Assembly (NCBI RefSeq): GCF_047272945.1
Contig: NZ_JBKOPS010000005.1
Location: forward strand, 186,001-250,000
Source: Rubrolithibacter danxiaensis
GTDB lineage: Bacteria; Bacteroidota; Bacteroidia; Sphingobacteriales; Sphingobacteriaceae
Direction of reading: 5' to 3'
Length of the DNA: 64,000 nucleotides
In this document: piece after piece, positions 1 to 8,733 of the stretch
Numbering within the stretch: position 1 is the first letter of the stretch
How the letters are laid out: the number at the start of each line of letters is the position of its first letter
Program-made: the position numbers and the translations under genes
Notes under the pieces: model-generated
The model's input: the letters and a program-made list of their open reading frames with translations, nothing else
Database searches by the model: none
Told to the model about the DNA's origin: nothing

Positions 1-220
1 TATGGTTGGCCCGCTTGTAGAAGAACTTTCAAAAGAATACGAAGGTAAAGCCGTTATCGGTAAGCTTAATGTCGATCATAATCCGGGTGTATCCATGAAG
101 TTTGGTATCCGCAATATTCCGGCTTTGCTATTTTTCAAAAACGGAGAAATTGTTGACAAACAAATTGGAGCTGTGCCGAAATCTGTTTTATCAGACAAGC
201 TGAGTAAGCAATTAGCATAA
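1..220 (+). CDS. thioredoxin, 3' end (partial)
   Basis: This is the C-terminal part of a thioredoxin, a cytoplasmic disulfide reductase. The first visible residues (MVGPLVEEL) match the segment just after the WCGPCR active site, so the CxxC itself lies upstream of the window. The typical block KLNVDHNPGVSMKFGIRNIP, with the cis-proline (NIP), and the FFKNGE strand are present. The stop at 218-220 is followed about 20 nt later by a strong terminator, so it ends its transcription unit. The M at position 2 is an internal residue, not a start. The family is certain; the exact paralogue is not. Confidence 0.93.
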   Translation, partial: MVGPLVEELSKEYEGKAVIGKLNVDHNPGVSMKFGIRNIPALLFFKNGEIVDKQIGAVPKSVLSDKLSKQLA

Positions 221-240
221 GATCTTTATAATTTCATGTA

Positions 241-267
241 GGCTTCAGAATTTCTGAAGCCTTTTTT
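241..267 (+). terminator. Rho-independent terminator
   Basis: The stem ggcttcagaa / ttctgaagcc (241-250 and 252-261) is perfect and is followed by six T residues (262-267). It lies just downstream of the thioredoxin stop. Confidence 0.9.
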
Positions 268-300
268 GTATAATAGCAATCGGTTAAAAATATCTTCTTC

Positions 301-1206
301 ATGTTTTCGCAAAAAGAACTTCAGGATTTTGGTAATCTTGAATTACTTGCCCGGCAGGTGGTTGAAGGTTTTATAACCGGCTTGCATAAAAGCCCTTTTC
401 ATGGGTTTTCTGTTGAGTTTGCAGAACATCGTTCCTACAACAGCGGGGAATCTGTTAAAAATATCGACTGGAAACTGTATGGCAGAACGGATAAATTGTT
501 TGTAAAACGTTTTGAAGAAGAAACAAACCTTCGCTGCCAGATAGTACTGGATGTATCTTCTTCCATGTATTATCCTGAAAAAGAATTCAATAAATTGCAG
601 TTTTCTATTTATTCTGCTGCATCATTAATGTATCTGCTAAAGAAGCAACGGGACGCTTTTGGATTAAACTTCTTTTCAGAGAATGTAGAACTTTCTACCG
701 CTGTTAAATCAACTTCGGCTCATTTACAATATCTGTTTTCTGAATTAGAAAGAATTTTAAATAAGGGAACTAAAAGCAAAGGGACTAACGTATCGGAGGC
801 TTTACATCAAATAGCTGAACAAATTCATAAGCGGTCTCTTGTTATTATTTTCAGTGATATGTTTCAGAGCGGGCAGGAGAGCCCGGCGGCAATTTTTTCT
901 GCTTTGCAACACTTAAAATATCGCAAACATGAGGTTATAATATTCAATGTTCTCGATCATAGAAACGAGTTAAACTTTGAGTTTGATAACCATCCCTATC
1001 ATTTCATTGATATGGAAAGTGGCGAAGAGCTTAAAACACATCCCCGACAGGTTAAAGAAAATTATCTTCGTGCCATTCATACTTATCAGGAGCAATTGGA
1101 GATAAAATGTGCTCAATACAATATTGATCTGGTAAACGCTGACATAAATAAAGGATTCTATCAGGTTTTAAACAGCTACTTTATTAAAAGAAACAGGATG
1201 TATTAA
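301..1206 (+). CDS. DUF58 / vWA-like protein
   Basis: A cytoplasmic DUF58-family protein of 301 aa. The DUF58 core (RSYNSGESVKNIDWKLYGRT, residues about 45-64) is followed by a von Willebrand A-like fold with a MIDAS-type DxSxS motif at residues 84-88 (DVSSS). Such proteins usually partner MoxR-type AAA ATPases in assembling or maturing cell-envelope or metal proteins, but no moxR gene is visible here. The ATG at 301 is the first in frame and no SD is seen, as is usual in Bacteroidota. Length fits the family. The exact role is unknown. Confidence 0.88.
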   Translation: MFSQKELQDFGNLELLARQVVEGFITGLHKSPFHGFSVEFAEHRSYNSGESVKNIDWKLYGRTDKLFVKRFEEETNLRCQIVLDVSSSMYYPEKEFNKLQFSIYSAASLMYLLKKQRDAFGLNFFSENVELSTAVKSTSAHLQYLFSELERILNKGTKSKGTNVSEALHQIAEQIHKRSLVIIFSDMFQSGQESPAAIFSALQHLKYRKHEVIIFNVLDHRNELNFEFDNHPYHFIDMESGEELKTHPRQVKENYLRAIHTYQEQLEIKCAQYNIDLVNADINKGFYQVLNSYFIKRNRMY

Positions 1207-1309
1207 GACTATAAATCCTGATTCTTATACGTGGTTGTTGAATGCCTTATTAAATTCCAATTCTGTTCAATCTAAAATAGCTAACAATTGTTACTCTGTT
1301 AAATTCCTG

Positions 1310-1852
1310 ATGAACAAACCAACAGAAGTAATACATGGGCATATTATTCATGAAATAATGCCCCGGAATAAGAATTTTCCCAATAATGCATATTTGCCCT
1401 TACTTGTTTACAAAGGAGCCTTACGTTTACATCCGGCAGATGAACCTGAAGCCATTACAGCACTTTTTGCTGATAACAATTGGCTGAATTCATGGAAAGA
1501 CGGAATATTTGATTACCATCATTATCATAGTAACACCCACGAGGTGCTGGGTGTATTTTGTGGAAGAGCAGACGTGGAGTTTGGTGGGCCGGAAGGTGTT
1601 TGTGTAGAACTGGTAAGAGGCGATGTAGTTGTAATACCTGCCGGAGTTGCACATAAAAGAATATTTTGTACCACGGATTTTCTATGTATAGGCGCTTATC
1701 CGAATGGAAAGGAATATGATATAAAGTATGGAAAAGAAGAAGAACTTGCTGAGGCAGGAAAAAACATAAAAAATGCTTCTGTACCAGAAAAAGATCCTGT
1801 TTTTGGTGGAAGCGGACCTGTACTGGAGTTTTGGAGTAAGAAAATGGATTAA
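1310..1852 (+). CDS. cupin protein, YjlB-like
   Basis: A single-domain cupin of about 180 aa. The beta-barrel motif 1 is visible as HHYHSNTHEVLGV, with metal-ligand histidines and a glutamate, and motif 2 as GDVVVIPAGVAHK. The flanking FPNNAYLPLLVYKGA and GAYPNGKEYDIKYGK blocks are typical of the uncharacterised YjlB group. An in-frame TTG at 1235 would add 25 residues that look non-conserved, so I prefer the ATG at 1310. The substrate is unknown. The gene lies 103 nt after the DUF58 gene on the same strand; co-transcription is possible. Confidence 0.82.
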   Translation: MNKPTEVIHGHIIHEIMPRNKNFPNNAYLPLLVYKGALRLHPADEPEAITALFADNNWLNSWKDGIFDYHHYHSNTHEVLGVFCGRADVEFGGPEGVCVELVRGDVVVIPAGVAHKRIFCTTDFLCIGAYPNGKEYDIKYGKEEELAEAGKNIKNASVPEKDPVFGGSGPVLEFWSKKMD

Positions 1853-1885
1853 TTTAAGAATGTTAAACTGCTTGCATTTAGTTCT

Positions 1886-2616
1886 TTACATCTCTTTTAA
1901 TGCAAACTGTCTCATTTTTTGAGCATTGAAAACTGCAAACGTATGAATATCATTATTGAAAAAGATAAAAGCAGTTTTCAGTTGCTTGTTCTTTGATATC
2001 TCATCAACAAAAAATTGTAACTGCTGATCTTCATAATTTGAGGCGTATAATTGTGTTTCGCCGTGCAGGCGATAGTACAGAAACGGAGTATTTGCAATAA
2101 TGTCTTTTGGAAGTGTAGGATGGCTCATGCCGCAAAAGCTGATATTGTGTGTGGATAATGTTTGATAAACATCCGCACGCCACCAGCTTTCATGTCTGAA
2201 CTCCAGCACATTTATAAATGAATTGTCAAGGCTGCTGATTGATCTTATCCAAACGTTCTTTGGTATATGAAAAACTTGGTGGCATTTGGAAGAGAACGCA
2301 CCCTAATTTATCCTGCAAGCCGGCTCTTACTACGGAATAAAAGTCATTTATCAGCTCTACCGTGTCGTTAAATTTTTTATAATGTGTTATTATTCGTGGT
2401 GCTTTTACCGCAAACTGAAAATCTGCAGGACTCTTTATACCACGACTGCAGGAAAGAGAATTGGGGAAAGCGATAAAAAGTGACATTTAATTCAAGGGTG
2501 TTAAAATACCGGCAATAATAATCAAACCACTTGCTTTGTGGTAAATCCTCTGGGTAAAAGCTTCCTTTCCAATGTTTATAGTGAAAACCCGAGCATCCGA
2601 TGTACCAATTTATCAT
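1886..2616 (-). pseudogene. DUF72 family gene, two frameshifts
   Basis: Three reading frames together encode one DUF72 (YecE-like, TIM-barrel) protein. The first begins MINWYIGCSGFHYKHWKGSF at 2616, the second carries SPADFQFAVKAPRIITHYKK, and the third carries VLEFRHESWW and FLYYRLHGE. The frame changes near 2434-2436 and again near 2239-2240. Removing one A at each place would restore an uninterrupted protein of about 243 residues. The gene is either recently inactivated or the draft sequence has two one-base errors. Function of the family is not established. The gene is complete at both ends. Confidence 0.8.
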
Positions 2617-2713
2617 ATTCGAGCAACAGGAATACAATAAATTATGTTTTAATGCTCTTGGTACAACCTAAAAAGTAGTTTACTTTCTCCTTTCAGCTTT
2701 AACCTTTTCCCTT

Positions 2714-4999
2714 TTATTTCACTATCCTCAATTTAGCAAACTTCAGCAAAAGCTGTTTCTGCCCTATTTCTTTGAAGAAAATAGTTGCTTTTACATCCGG
2801 TTTGCTGCCTTCCATATTTAATACTTTTCCGAATCCGAAACGTTCGTGTTCCACTTCCATACCTACCTGTAATTTAGACGTATCTGATGGAGCAAATCCA
2901 GGGCTTGGAACATGTGCTTTCGGAAGGATGGACGTGGTTTTAGGCGCAGCAGCAGGTTTCGGTTTGCTGAAATAATCGGTTGAAGAAGACTTATTGCCTC
3001 CCCACGAACTTCGTTCATCATCAAAAAATGGATTTCCGGCTGACTTTGACTGAGGTTTAAAATCGAGTTCGAGGTATTTGGCATCTATCTCGTCAATAAA
3101 CCGGCTTGGTTCACAGCTTGTTAATGTTCCCCAACGATAGCGGGAAGTAGCATACGTGAGTGTCAGTTTTTTCTCCGCACGGGTTATAGCAACATAAAAC
3201 AGCCTTCTTTCCTCTTCCAGATCAGCCCGGGAGCTTAAAGACATTTGTGAAGGAAATAAGTTTTCTTCGAGACCTACTACAAAAACATTTTTAAATTCCA
3301 GGCCCTTTGCTGAATGTATTGTCATTAGCGAAACTGTATCTGCATCCGGATTTTTATCATTATCGTCGTTCGTAAGAAGCGCAACATCCTGCATAAATAC
3401 ATCCAACCCTCTTTCTTCAATATCTTCGCGTTCGCTGAATTCTTTTATTCCGTTAAGCAGCTCCTGTATATTCTCGTACCGGTTTAATCCTTCAACAGAT
3501 TTGTCGTCATAAAGGTCTTTCAGCAATCCGGAGTGCTGTGCAATATGTAAAGCGGCATCGTAAGCAGAATGTGTTTTTGTCATTACCTGGAAACTTTGGA
3601 TAAGTGTTGCAAAACCAGCAACAGCCGCCGAGCTTCTGCCATCCAGGTATTTATTTGCTTCCAGGATCACTTCCCAAAGGGTAATTTGGTTTTTATCAGC
3701 AGATATAATAATCCGTTCAATTGTAGTATCACCAATGCCACGGCGGGGATAGTTAATCACCCGTTTTAAGGCCTCTTCATCATTGGGATTAAAAGTAAGA
3801 CGAAAATAAGCGATGAGGTCTTTTATTTCTTTGCGCTGATAGAAAGAAAGTCCGCCGTATATTTTATATGGAACATTGAGTTTCCGCAAAGCTTCTTCCA
3901 TAGCCCTCGACTGGGCGTTAGTTCTATAGAGAATTACGAAATCAGCGTTTTTTAAGCCTTTTAATGCCCTTTCCTGCACAATGGCTTCAGCAACTGTTTT
4001 ACCTTCCTCGTTATCGCTGTAAGCCCTGATTACCTTAATTTTATCGCCATTTTCATTTTCGGAATAAACGTTTTTCTTGAGCTGATTTTTATTGTTTGCA
4101 ATAATGCTGTTTGCAACGTTTACTATATTTTGTGTAGAGCGATAATTCTGCTCCAGTTTAAAAACTTTTAGATCCGGGTAATCTTTTTCGAAATTCAGGA
4201 TATTTTGAATGTTTGCCCCACGGAAAGCGTAAATACTCTGAGCGTCATCGCCAACTACACAAAGATTTTCAGTTATTGCGGCGAGTTTTTTCACGATGAG
4301 GTATTGCGAAAAGTTGGTATCCTGGTACTCATCTACCATCAGGTATTTAAACTTGTTCTGGTATTTGTAAAGCACATCCGGATGTTCTTTCAGCAGAACA
4401 TTGGTTTTAAAAAGAAGGTCGTCGAAATCCATTGCTCCGGCCTTAAAACAGCGCTGAGTATAAATCTGGTATATTTCTCCGAGTTTGCCCCTGCCGCTCG
4501 AAAAGTCTTCCGCCTGGATATGGTCATTCTGCAAATATTCTGCCGCTGATATTAAATTATTCTTTGCGGATGAAATACGGTTATAAACAAAGTTGGCATT
4601 GTATAACTTGTCGTCGAGCTGCTGCTCTTTGAGGATGGCTCTCAACAGGCTTTTGCTATCATCGGTATCGTAAATAGTAAAGTTATTGGGGTAGCCTATT
4701 TTTTCTGCTTCAACCCGCAATATTTTTGCAAAAACAGAGTGGAACGTACCCATCCAGATATTTTTTGCTTCCGGGCCAACAACTTTTGTTATTCTTTCCC
4801 GCATTTCTTTTGCGGCCTTGTTGGTGAATGTTAATACGAGAATGTTAAACGGATCAATACCTTTTTTTATAAGGTGTGCTACCCGGTAGGTAATTACTCT
4901 TGTTTTGCCCGATCCTGCTCCCGCTACAATCATTACCGGCCCTTCGGTTTGCTCCACTGCTGCCCGTTGCGAAGGGTTTAATCCATGTAAATATTCCAA
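2714..4999 (-). CDS. pcrA: UvrD/PcrA-type DNA helicase
   Basis: A superfamily 1A 3'-5' DNA helicase of 761 aa acting in nucleotide-excision and replication repair. The Q-motif (LNPSQRAAV), Walker A (AGAGSGKT, residues 26-33), motif Ia (TFTNKAAKEM), motif II DEYQDTN (near 224), motif III GDDAQSIYAFRGA, motif IV QNYRST, motif V (TIHSAKGLEF) and motif VI (YVAITRA) are all present. The C-terminal tail contains a Tudor-like segment (VEHERFGFGKVLNMEG) as in PcrA. It is complete. Whether it should be called UvrD or PcrA cannot be decided from sequence alone. Confidence 0.96.
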   Translation of the reverse strand: MEYLHGLNPSQRAAVEQTEGPVMIVAGAGSGKTRVITYRVAHLIKKGIDPFNILVLTFTNKAAKEMRERITKVVGPEAKNIWMGTFHSVFAKILRVEAEKIGYPNNFTIYDTDDSKSLLRAILKEQQLDDKLYNANFVYNRISSAKNNLISAAEYLQNDHIQAEDFSSGRGKLGEIYQIYTQRCFKAGAMDFDDLLFKTNVLLKEHPDVLYKYQNKFKYLMVDEYQDTNFSQYLIVKKLAAITENLCVVGDDAQSIYAFRGANIQNILNFEKDYPDLKVFKLEQNYRSTQNIVNVANSIIANNKNQLKKNVYSENENGDKIKVIRAYSDNEEGKTVAEAIVQERALKGLKNADFVILYRTNAQSRAMEEALRKLNVPYKIYGGLSFYQRKEIKDLIAYFRLTFNPNDEEALKRVINYPRRGIGDTTIERIIISADKNQITLWEVILEANKYLDGRSSAAVAGFATLIQSFQVMTKTHSAYDAALHIAQHSGLLKDLYDDKSVEGLNRYENIQELLNGIKEFSEREDIEERGLDVFMQDVALLTNDDNDKNPDADTVSLMTIHSAKGLEFKNVFVVGLEENLFPSQMSLSSRADLEEERRLFYVAITRAEKKLTLTYATSRYRWGTLTSCEPSRFIDEIDAKYLELDFKPQSKSAGNPFFDDERSSWGGNKSSSTDYFSKPKPAAAPKTTSILPKAHVPSPGFAPSDTSKLQVGMEVEHERFGFGKVLNMEGSKPDVKATIFFKEIGQKQLLLKFAKLRIVK

Positions 5000-5089
5000 A
5001 ATGATCCTTTATGTTAAAAACCCAAAATTAAAAAAATGGGAGAGAGATATCAGTTATTTTTCTAATTAATGGACTTATGGCTGTTCATA

Positions 5090-6538
5090 TTAATCCACAG
5101 AAGATGAGAATCCCATTTTATTTTCATCATGAAGCGATTCGTTGATGTTAGTGATTTTGTCATCAACATCTTTCAAACATTTATCCATTTGCTGAATAAA
5201 TTCATCATGCTCTATGAGTTGATCGTTTTCCAGTATCATGAGTCCTTTCATAGTAGCAACGGGCCCGCGTATCTGGTGCGACAAATGCCAGGAGTAATCC
5301 GAGAGTTTTTGGTTTTTGATCTTAAGGTCTTTGGTACGTTCGTCAATAATCTCTTCCAGGCGGTGGTTGATCCAGTCAAGCTCTTCCTTCTGCTGAGATA
5401 TTTCGCTGTTTAATACAGTAAGTTGTTTATTGGTCCTGATCTTTCTTCTGTTGCTGTACACAAGTAAGCCAATAACCAGCAGCAGTAAAAATGAAACAAG
5501 TGTACTTGCCCAGAAAAGGATTAAATTATTCCGTTGTTTAGCGATGATAAGTTCATTCTCCCTTTCTTTTTGTAATTGCCGGAATTGTTCCTGTTGCAAG
5601 CCTAATCTGGCCGACACATTATTGTTAAAGTTCAGGCTATCCGTTTTATAAACTTGCTGCAGATAATAGAGTGCCTTTTCAAAGTTTTTTCGGGCACTTT
5701 CAAGTTCATAAGAAGTATAAATATAGTCTTGTTCTAATTTTGCATTTTTTACAAGCCTGGCGTAAGTCTGTCCCTCAGTTAACGTTTTTTCCGCTGCTTC
5801 AAATCTTTTCTCAGCAACAAACACAGAAGTTAATGTTAAATTGATACTTGCTATTGAACTATTAAGATCGTTTTCTTTGGCTTTTTGATTCGCTTGTAAA
5901 AGAAATCTTTCGGCTTTTTCTAATTGGTGGAGTTTATAATAAGCTACTCCCTGATTTTGAAGGCTATGAGTTATTCCAATAGGGTCATCTAACTTTTTGA
6001 AAAGAGAATCGCTATTTTCAAAGGTTTTTAATGCTTGGTTGAAATTCTTCTTCCTGGTTTGAATAATTCCGATATTTAAATAAGTACCAGCAATTAATTC
6101 GGTCATATTTAAATCTTGTGCAAGTGTTAAGGCTTCCTGATAGTATTTCAGGCCTTTATCATTATCAACATCCCGGTATAAATTTCCTATATTATTGTTA
6201 ACCTTAGCTTCGCCTTTTTTATTCTTTGTAGATTTAAAATATTTAAGAGAGAGCAAGTAATCAGAAATAGCTTCCTCATTTTTATCCATATAATATTTCC
6301 CAATTCCCATTATTCGATATGCTTCTCCTATACCATTCGGATAATCTAATTTTTTAGCTATATGAAGTGATCTTTTACCATACTCAATGGTTTGTTCTGG
6401 GTCAGTTAATCTTATTTCATAACCAAGTTTGTTTAATTCGTCTACAGTCGAAAAGCTGTCTTTTTCATTTTGGGATTGTGAGAAAGAGTGAGAAGTAGTG
6501 AGAATTGTTAGAACAAATGCTAAGAAAAAGTATTTCAT
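5090..6538 (-). CDS. periplasmic-TPR membrane protein with DHp-like helix
   Basis: A 482-aa sensor-like protein. It has a signal peptide (MKYFFLAFVLTILTTSHSFS), then about 300 residues of tetratricopeptide repeats predicted in the periplasm, one membrane helix (about 341-362), a coiled coil, and a histidine-kinase dimerisation-like segment ending YSWHLSHQIRGPVATMKGL with a candidate phospho-histidine at 421. The protein stops about 60 residues later, so there is no HATPase domain, and only 90 nt separate it from the helicase gene. It is divergent from three tandem lipopeptide genes, with a 75-nt shared promoter region. It may act with a separate kinase or as a phosphotransfer scaffold; this is inference. 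Confidence 0.8.
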   Translation of the reverse strand: MKYFFLAFVLTILTTSHSFSQSQNEKDSFSTVDELNKLGYEIRLTDPEQTIEYGKRSLHIAKKLDYPNGIGEAYRIMGIGKYYMDKNEEAISDYLLSLKYFKSTKNKKGEAKVNNNIGNLYRDVDNDKGLKYYQEALTLAQDLNMTELIAGTYLNIGIIQTRKKNFNQALKTFENSDSLFKKLDDPIGITHSLQNQGVAYYKLHQLEKAERFLLQANQKAKENDLNSSIASINLTLTSVFVAEKRFEAAEKTLTEGQTYARLVKNAKLEQDYIYTSYELESARKNFEKALYYLQQVYKTDSLNFNNNVSARLGLQQEQFRQLQKERENELIIAKQRNNLILFWASTLVSFLLLLVIGLLVYSNRRKIRTNKQLTVLNSEISQQKEELDWINHRLEEIIDERTKDLKIKNQKLSDYSWHLSHQIRGPVATMKGLMILENDQLIEHDEFIQQMDKCLKDVDDKITNINESLHDENKMGFSSSVD

Positions 6539-6613
6539 ATATTTATTTTAAATGTAGGAATAATTAAAGAAAATTGAGATTTATAATTTAAAACTTATTT
6601 AAACTTTTAAAAC

Positions 6614-6757
6614 ATGAAAAAAATTGTAGCAATTCTGTTAGCAGCATTCACAGTAGGTATGGTATCCTGTAAGAAAGAAACAGAAGTAAAACCTTCAGCA
6701 GCGAAAACCCAAAAAATAATGGGTGGAGGCAAGCAAGATATGGGTGGTTGGGATTAA
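6614..6757 (+). CDS. tandem lipopeptide gene, copy 1
   Basis: A 47-codon gene starting MKKIVAILLAAFTVGMVSCK. It has a short charged N-terminus, a hydrophobic core and a lipobox-like GMVSC, so lipidation at Cys19 is predicted. The mature peptide would be about 29 residues ending KIMGGGKQDMGGWD. I do not recognise the family. It is the first of three copies spaced 180-181 nt apart. Real coding is supported because reading frame, start, stop and C-terminus are preserved in all three copies. It is divergent from the TPR membrane protein. Confidence 0.75.
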   Translation: MKKIVAILLAAFTVGMVSCKKETEVKPSAAKTQKIMGGGKQDMGGWD

Positions 6758-6793
6758 TTAAATGATTTGTAAACGTATTAAAATTTAAGAGAC

Positions 6794-6937
6794 ATGAAAA
6801 AAGTTATAGCAGTTTTATTGGTAGCATTTACAATAGGTATGGTATCCTGTAAGAAAGAAGCAGAAGTAAAACCTTCAGCAGCGAAAACCCAAAAAATAAT
6901 GGGTGGAGGCAAGCAAGATATGGGTGGTTGGGATTAG
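6794..6937 (+). CDS. tandem lipopeptide gene, copy 2
   Basis: Second 47-codon copy, MKKVIAVLLVAFTIGMVSCK at the N-terminus, with a C-terminus identical to copy 1 (KIMGGGKQDMGGWD). The changes from copy 1 lie in the signal segment and at one mature position (KKEAEV for KKETEV). The stop is TAG instead of TAA. The 36-nt spacer before it (ttaaatgatttgtaaacg and onward) is also repeated before copy 3, so the duplicated unit includes intergenic DNA. No known function. Confidence 0.75.
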   Translation: MKKVIAVLLVAFTIGMVSCKKEAEVKPSAAKTQKIMGGGKQDMGGWD

Positions 6938-6974
6938 TTAAATGATTTGTAAAACGTATTAAAATTTAAGAGAC

Positions 6975-7118
6975 ATGAAAAAAGTTATAGCAGTTTTATT
7001 GGTAGCATTTACAGTAGGTATGGTATCCTGTAAGAAAGAAACAGAAGTAAAACCTTCAGCAGTGAAAACCCAAAAAGTAATGGGTGGAGGCAAACAAGAT
7101 ATGGGCGGCTGGGATTAA
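6975..7118 (+). CDS. tandem lipopeptide gene, copy 3
   Basis: Third 47-codon copy, MKKVIAVLLVAFTVGMVSCK then KKETEV, with two mature-part substitutions (SAV for SAA and KVM for KIM) and silent changes in the Gly-rich tail (ggcggc for ggtggt). Substitutions that are silent or conservative point to purifying selection on the tail GGGKQDMGGWD. Sequence similarity ends after its stop. As for the other copies, outer-membrane or periplasmic lipoprotein location is predicted from the lipobox, and the role is unknown. Confidence 0.75.
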   Translation: MKKVIAVLLVAFTVGMVSCKKETEVKPSAVKTQKVMGGGKQDMGGWD

Positions 7119-7305
7119 CAATTAATCAGACAAATTCTAAACTTTGAAAAATATTCTATGAAAGAAAATTACCTGGTTTAAACGGATAAGATGCAATTAA
7201 AGCCTTTTATCCGTTTTCAACATCAAATACACCTTGTCTCAGCTAAAATAAAGAGGCCTCAACAGAAACTTTTTTTTGTAAAATTCCTTTCCTTGCATAA
7301 GGACT

Positions 7306-7313
7306 TATATTTG
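7306..7313 (+). promoter_or_regulatory. candidate -7 box (TATATTTG)
   Basis: TATATTTG at 7306-7313 matches the Bacteroidota -7 consensus TAnnTTTG and lies 20 nt before the dipeptidase ATG. A TTTG at 7275-7278 is the nearest -33-like box, but its spacing (27 nt) is longer than usual, so the pairing is uncertain. Confidence 0.35.
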
Positions 7314-7332
7314 CAAAACATATCTGAAGATT

Positions 7333-8703
7333 ATGCAAGAAATAAAGAAATATGTAGAAGAGAATAAGCACCGTTTTCTCGATGAATTATTTGATCTGTT
7401 ACGTTTACCATCTGTAAGCGCTGATTCAAAATATAAAGACGATGTTTTAAAAACGGCTGATTTTGTTGCTGAAAAATTACGCCAGGCTGGTGCCGATAAG
7501 GTAGAAGTCTGCCCTACCAATGGTTATCCAATTGTTTACGGCGAAAAGATCATTGACGCTTCAAAGCCAACTGTGCTTGTGTATGGGCATTATGATGTTC
7601 AGCCGGCTGATCCCCTGGAGCTATGGCACACTCCTCCTTTTGAACCTACAGTACGGGATAATAAAATATTTGCAAGAGGCGCCTGCGATGATAAAGGACA
7701 GTTTTATATGCATGTAAAAGCATTTGAACTGATGATGAAAACACAAACGCTTTCATGCAATATCAAATTTATGATAGAAGGGGAAGAAGAGGTAGGATCA
7801 TCAAATCTTGGAATTTTTGTACACGATAACAAGGAACGGTTAAAAGCGGATGTTGTATTGATTTCAGATACAGCTATGATCAGCCTGGAGCACCCTTCAT
7901 TGGAAACAGGGCTACGGGGCTTATCGTATATCGAGGTGGAAGTAACCGGGCCAAATCGTGATTTACACTCAGGAGTATATGGTGGAGCTGTAGCTAATCC
8001 CGCAACAGTTTTATGTAAACTGATAGCATCCCTGCACGACGAAAATAATCATATTGCCATTCCGGGTTTTTACGATGACGTGCAGGCGTTAACCGAAAAA
8101 GACAGGGAAGAGCTTAATAAGGCACCTTTTGATGAAAAAGAGTATAAAGAAGACCTGGAAGTTGAAGAGTTATGGGGAGAGACAGGATACACAACGATAG
8201 AACGTACAGGAATCAGGCCCACCCTGGAAGTAAATGGTATTTGGGGCGGCTATACCGGAGAAGGAGCTAAAACTGTTTTACCTTCAAAAGCGAGCGCTAA
8301 AATCTCTATGCGCTTGGTTCCCAACCAAAATTCTGAGAAAATAACTCAACTATTTACTACACATTTTTTAAGCATTGCTCCTGATTCTGTGAAAGTAAAA
8401 GTCACACCGCATCACGGGGGTGAGCCGGTTGTTACACCGACAGACAGCGTGGCCTACATAGCAGCAGAAAAAGCCATCGAAGAATCTTTTGGTAAAAAGC
8501 CAATCCCGACAAGAGGCGGAGGAAGTATTCCTATTGTTTCCCTATTTGAAAAGGAGCTGGGCATCAAAACTGTATTGATGGGCTTTGGGCTGGATAGTGA
8601 TAATCTTCATTCTCCGAATGAAAAATATGATATAGCTAATTTCTTAAAAGGGATAGAAACAATTCCGTTGTTTCATAAATACTTTGCAGAATTAAGCGAA
8701 TAG
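7333..8703 (+). CDS. M20 family dipeptidase
   Basis: A 456-aa zinc peptidase of the M20/CNDP type that hydrolyses dipeptides in the cytoplasm. Metal-site motifs are visible: VYGHYDVQPAD (near residue 86), GACDDKGQ (near 117), and the catalytic/metal Glu pair in GEEEVGSSN (near 151). The inserted lid/dimerisation domain is present (DLHSGVYGGAVANPA), as is a C-terminal FGLDSDNLHSPNEK with the last His ligand. Full length. It converges with a dipeptide epimerase gene 30 nt away, which suggests a shared role in cell-wall dipeptide use. Confidence 0.93.
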   Translation: MQEIKKYVEENKHRFLDELFDLLRLPSVSADSKYKDDVLKTADFVAEKLRQAGADKVEVCPTNGYPIVYGEKIIDASKPTVLVYGHYDVQPADPLELWHTPPFEPTVRDNKIFARGACDDKGQFYMHVKAFELMMKTQTLSCNIKFMIEGEEEVGSSNLGIFVHDNKERLKADVVLISDTAMISLEHPSLETGLRGLSYIEVEVTGPNRDLHSGVYGGAVANPATVLCKLIASLHDENNHIAIPGFYDDVQALTEKDREELNKAPFDEKEYKEDLEVEELWGETGYTTIERTGIRPTLEVNGIWGGYTGEGAKTVLPSKASAKISMRLVPNQNSEKITQLFTTHFLSIAPDSVKVKVTPHHGGEPVVTPTDSVAYIAAEKAIEESFGKKPIPTRGGGSIPIVSLFEKELGIKTVLMGFGLDSDNLHSPNEKYDIANFLKGIETIPLFHKYFAELSE

Positions 8704-8733
8704 GATTTAAACAGTCGGTTAGTGGTTTATAAG

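Larger units (their letters stand above)
6614..7118 (+). repeat. three ~180-bp tandem gene repeats
   Basis: Three direct repeats with starts at 6614, 6794 and 6975. Each unit holds one 144-nt lipopeptide gene; spacers of 36 and 37 nt are nearly identical to each other. This is a gene amplification, not a CRISPR array, because the whole unit is repeated and translated. Confidence 0.9.

Noticed and set aside
5090..6538. Classical cytoplasmic Rap/Phr-type TPR regulator
   Set aside because: It has a signal peptide and membrane helix, so the TPR part is outside; the comparison is only by analogy.
6614..7118. CRISPR-like repeats
   Set aside because: Three 180-bp units include whole reading frames; no short repeat/spacer pattern is present.
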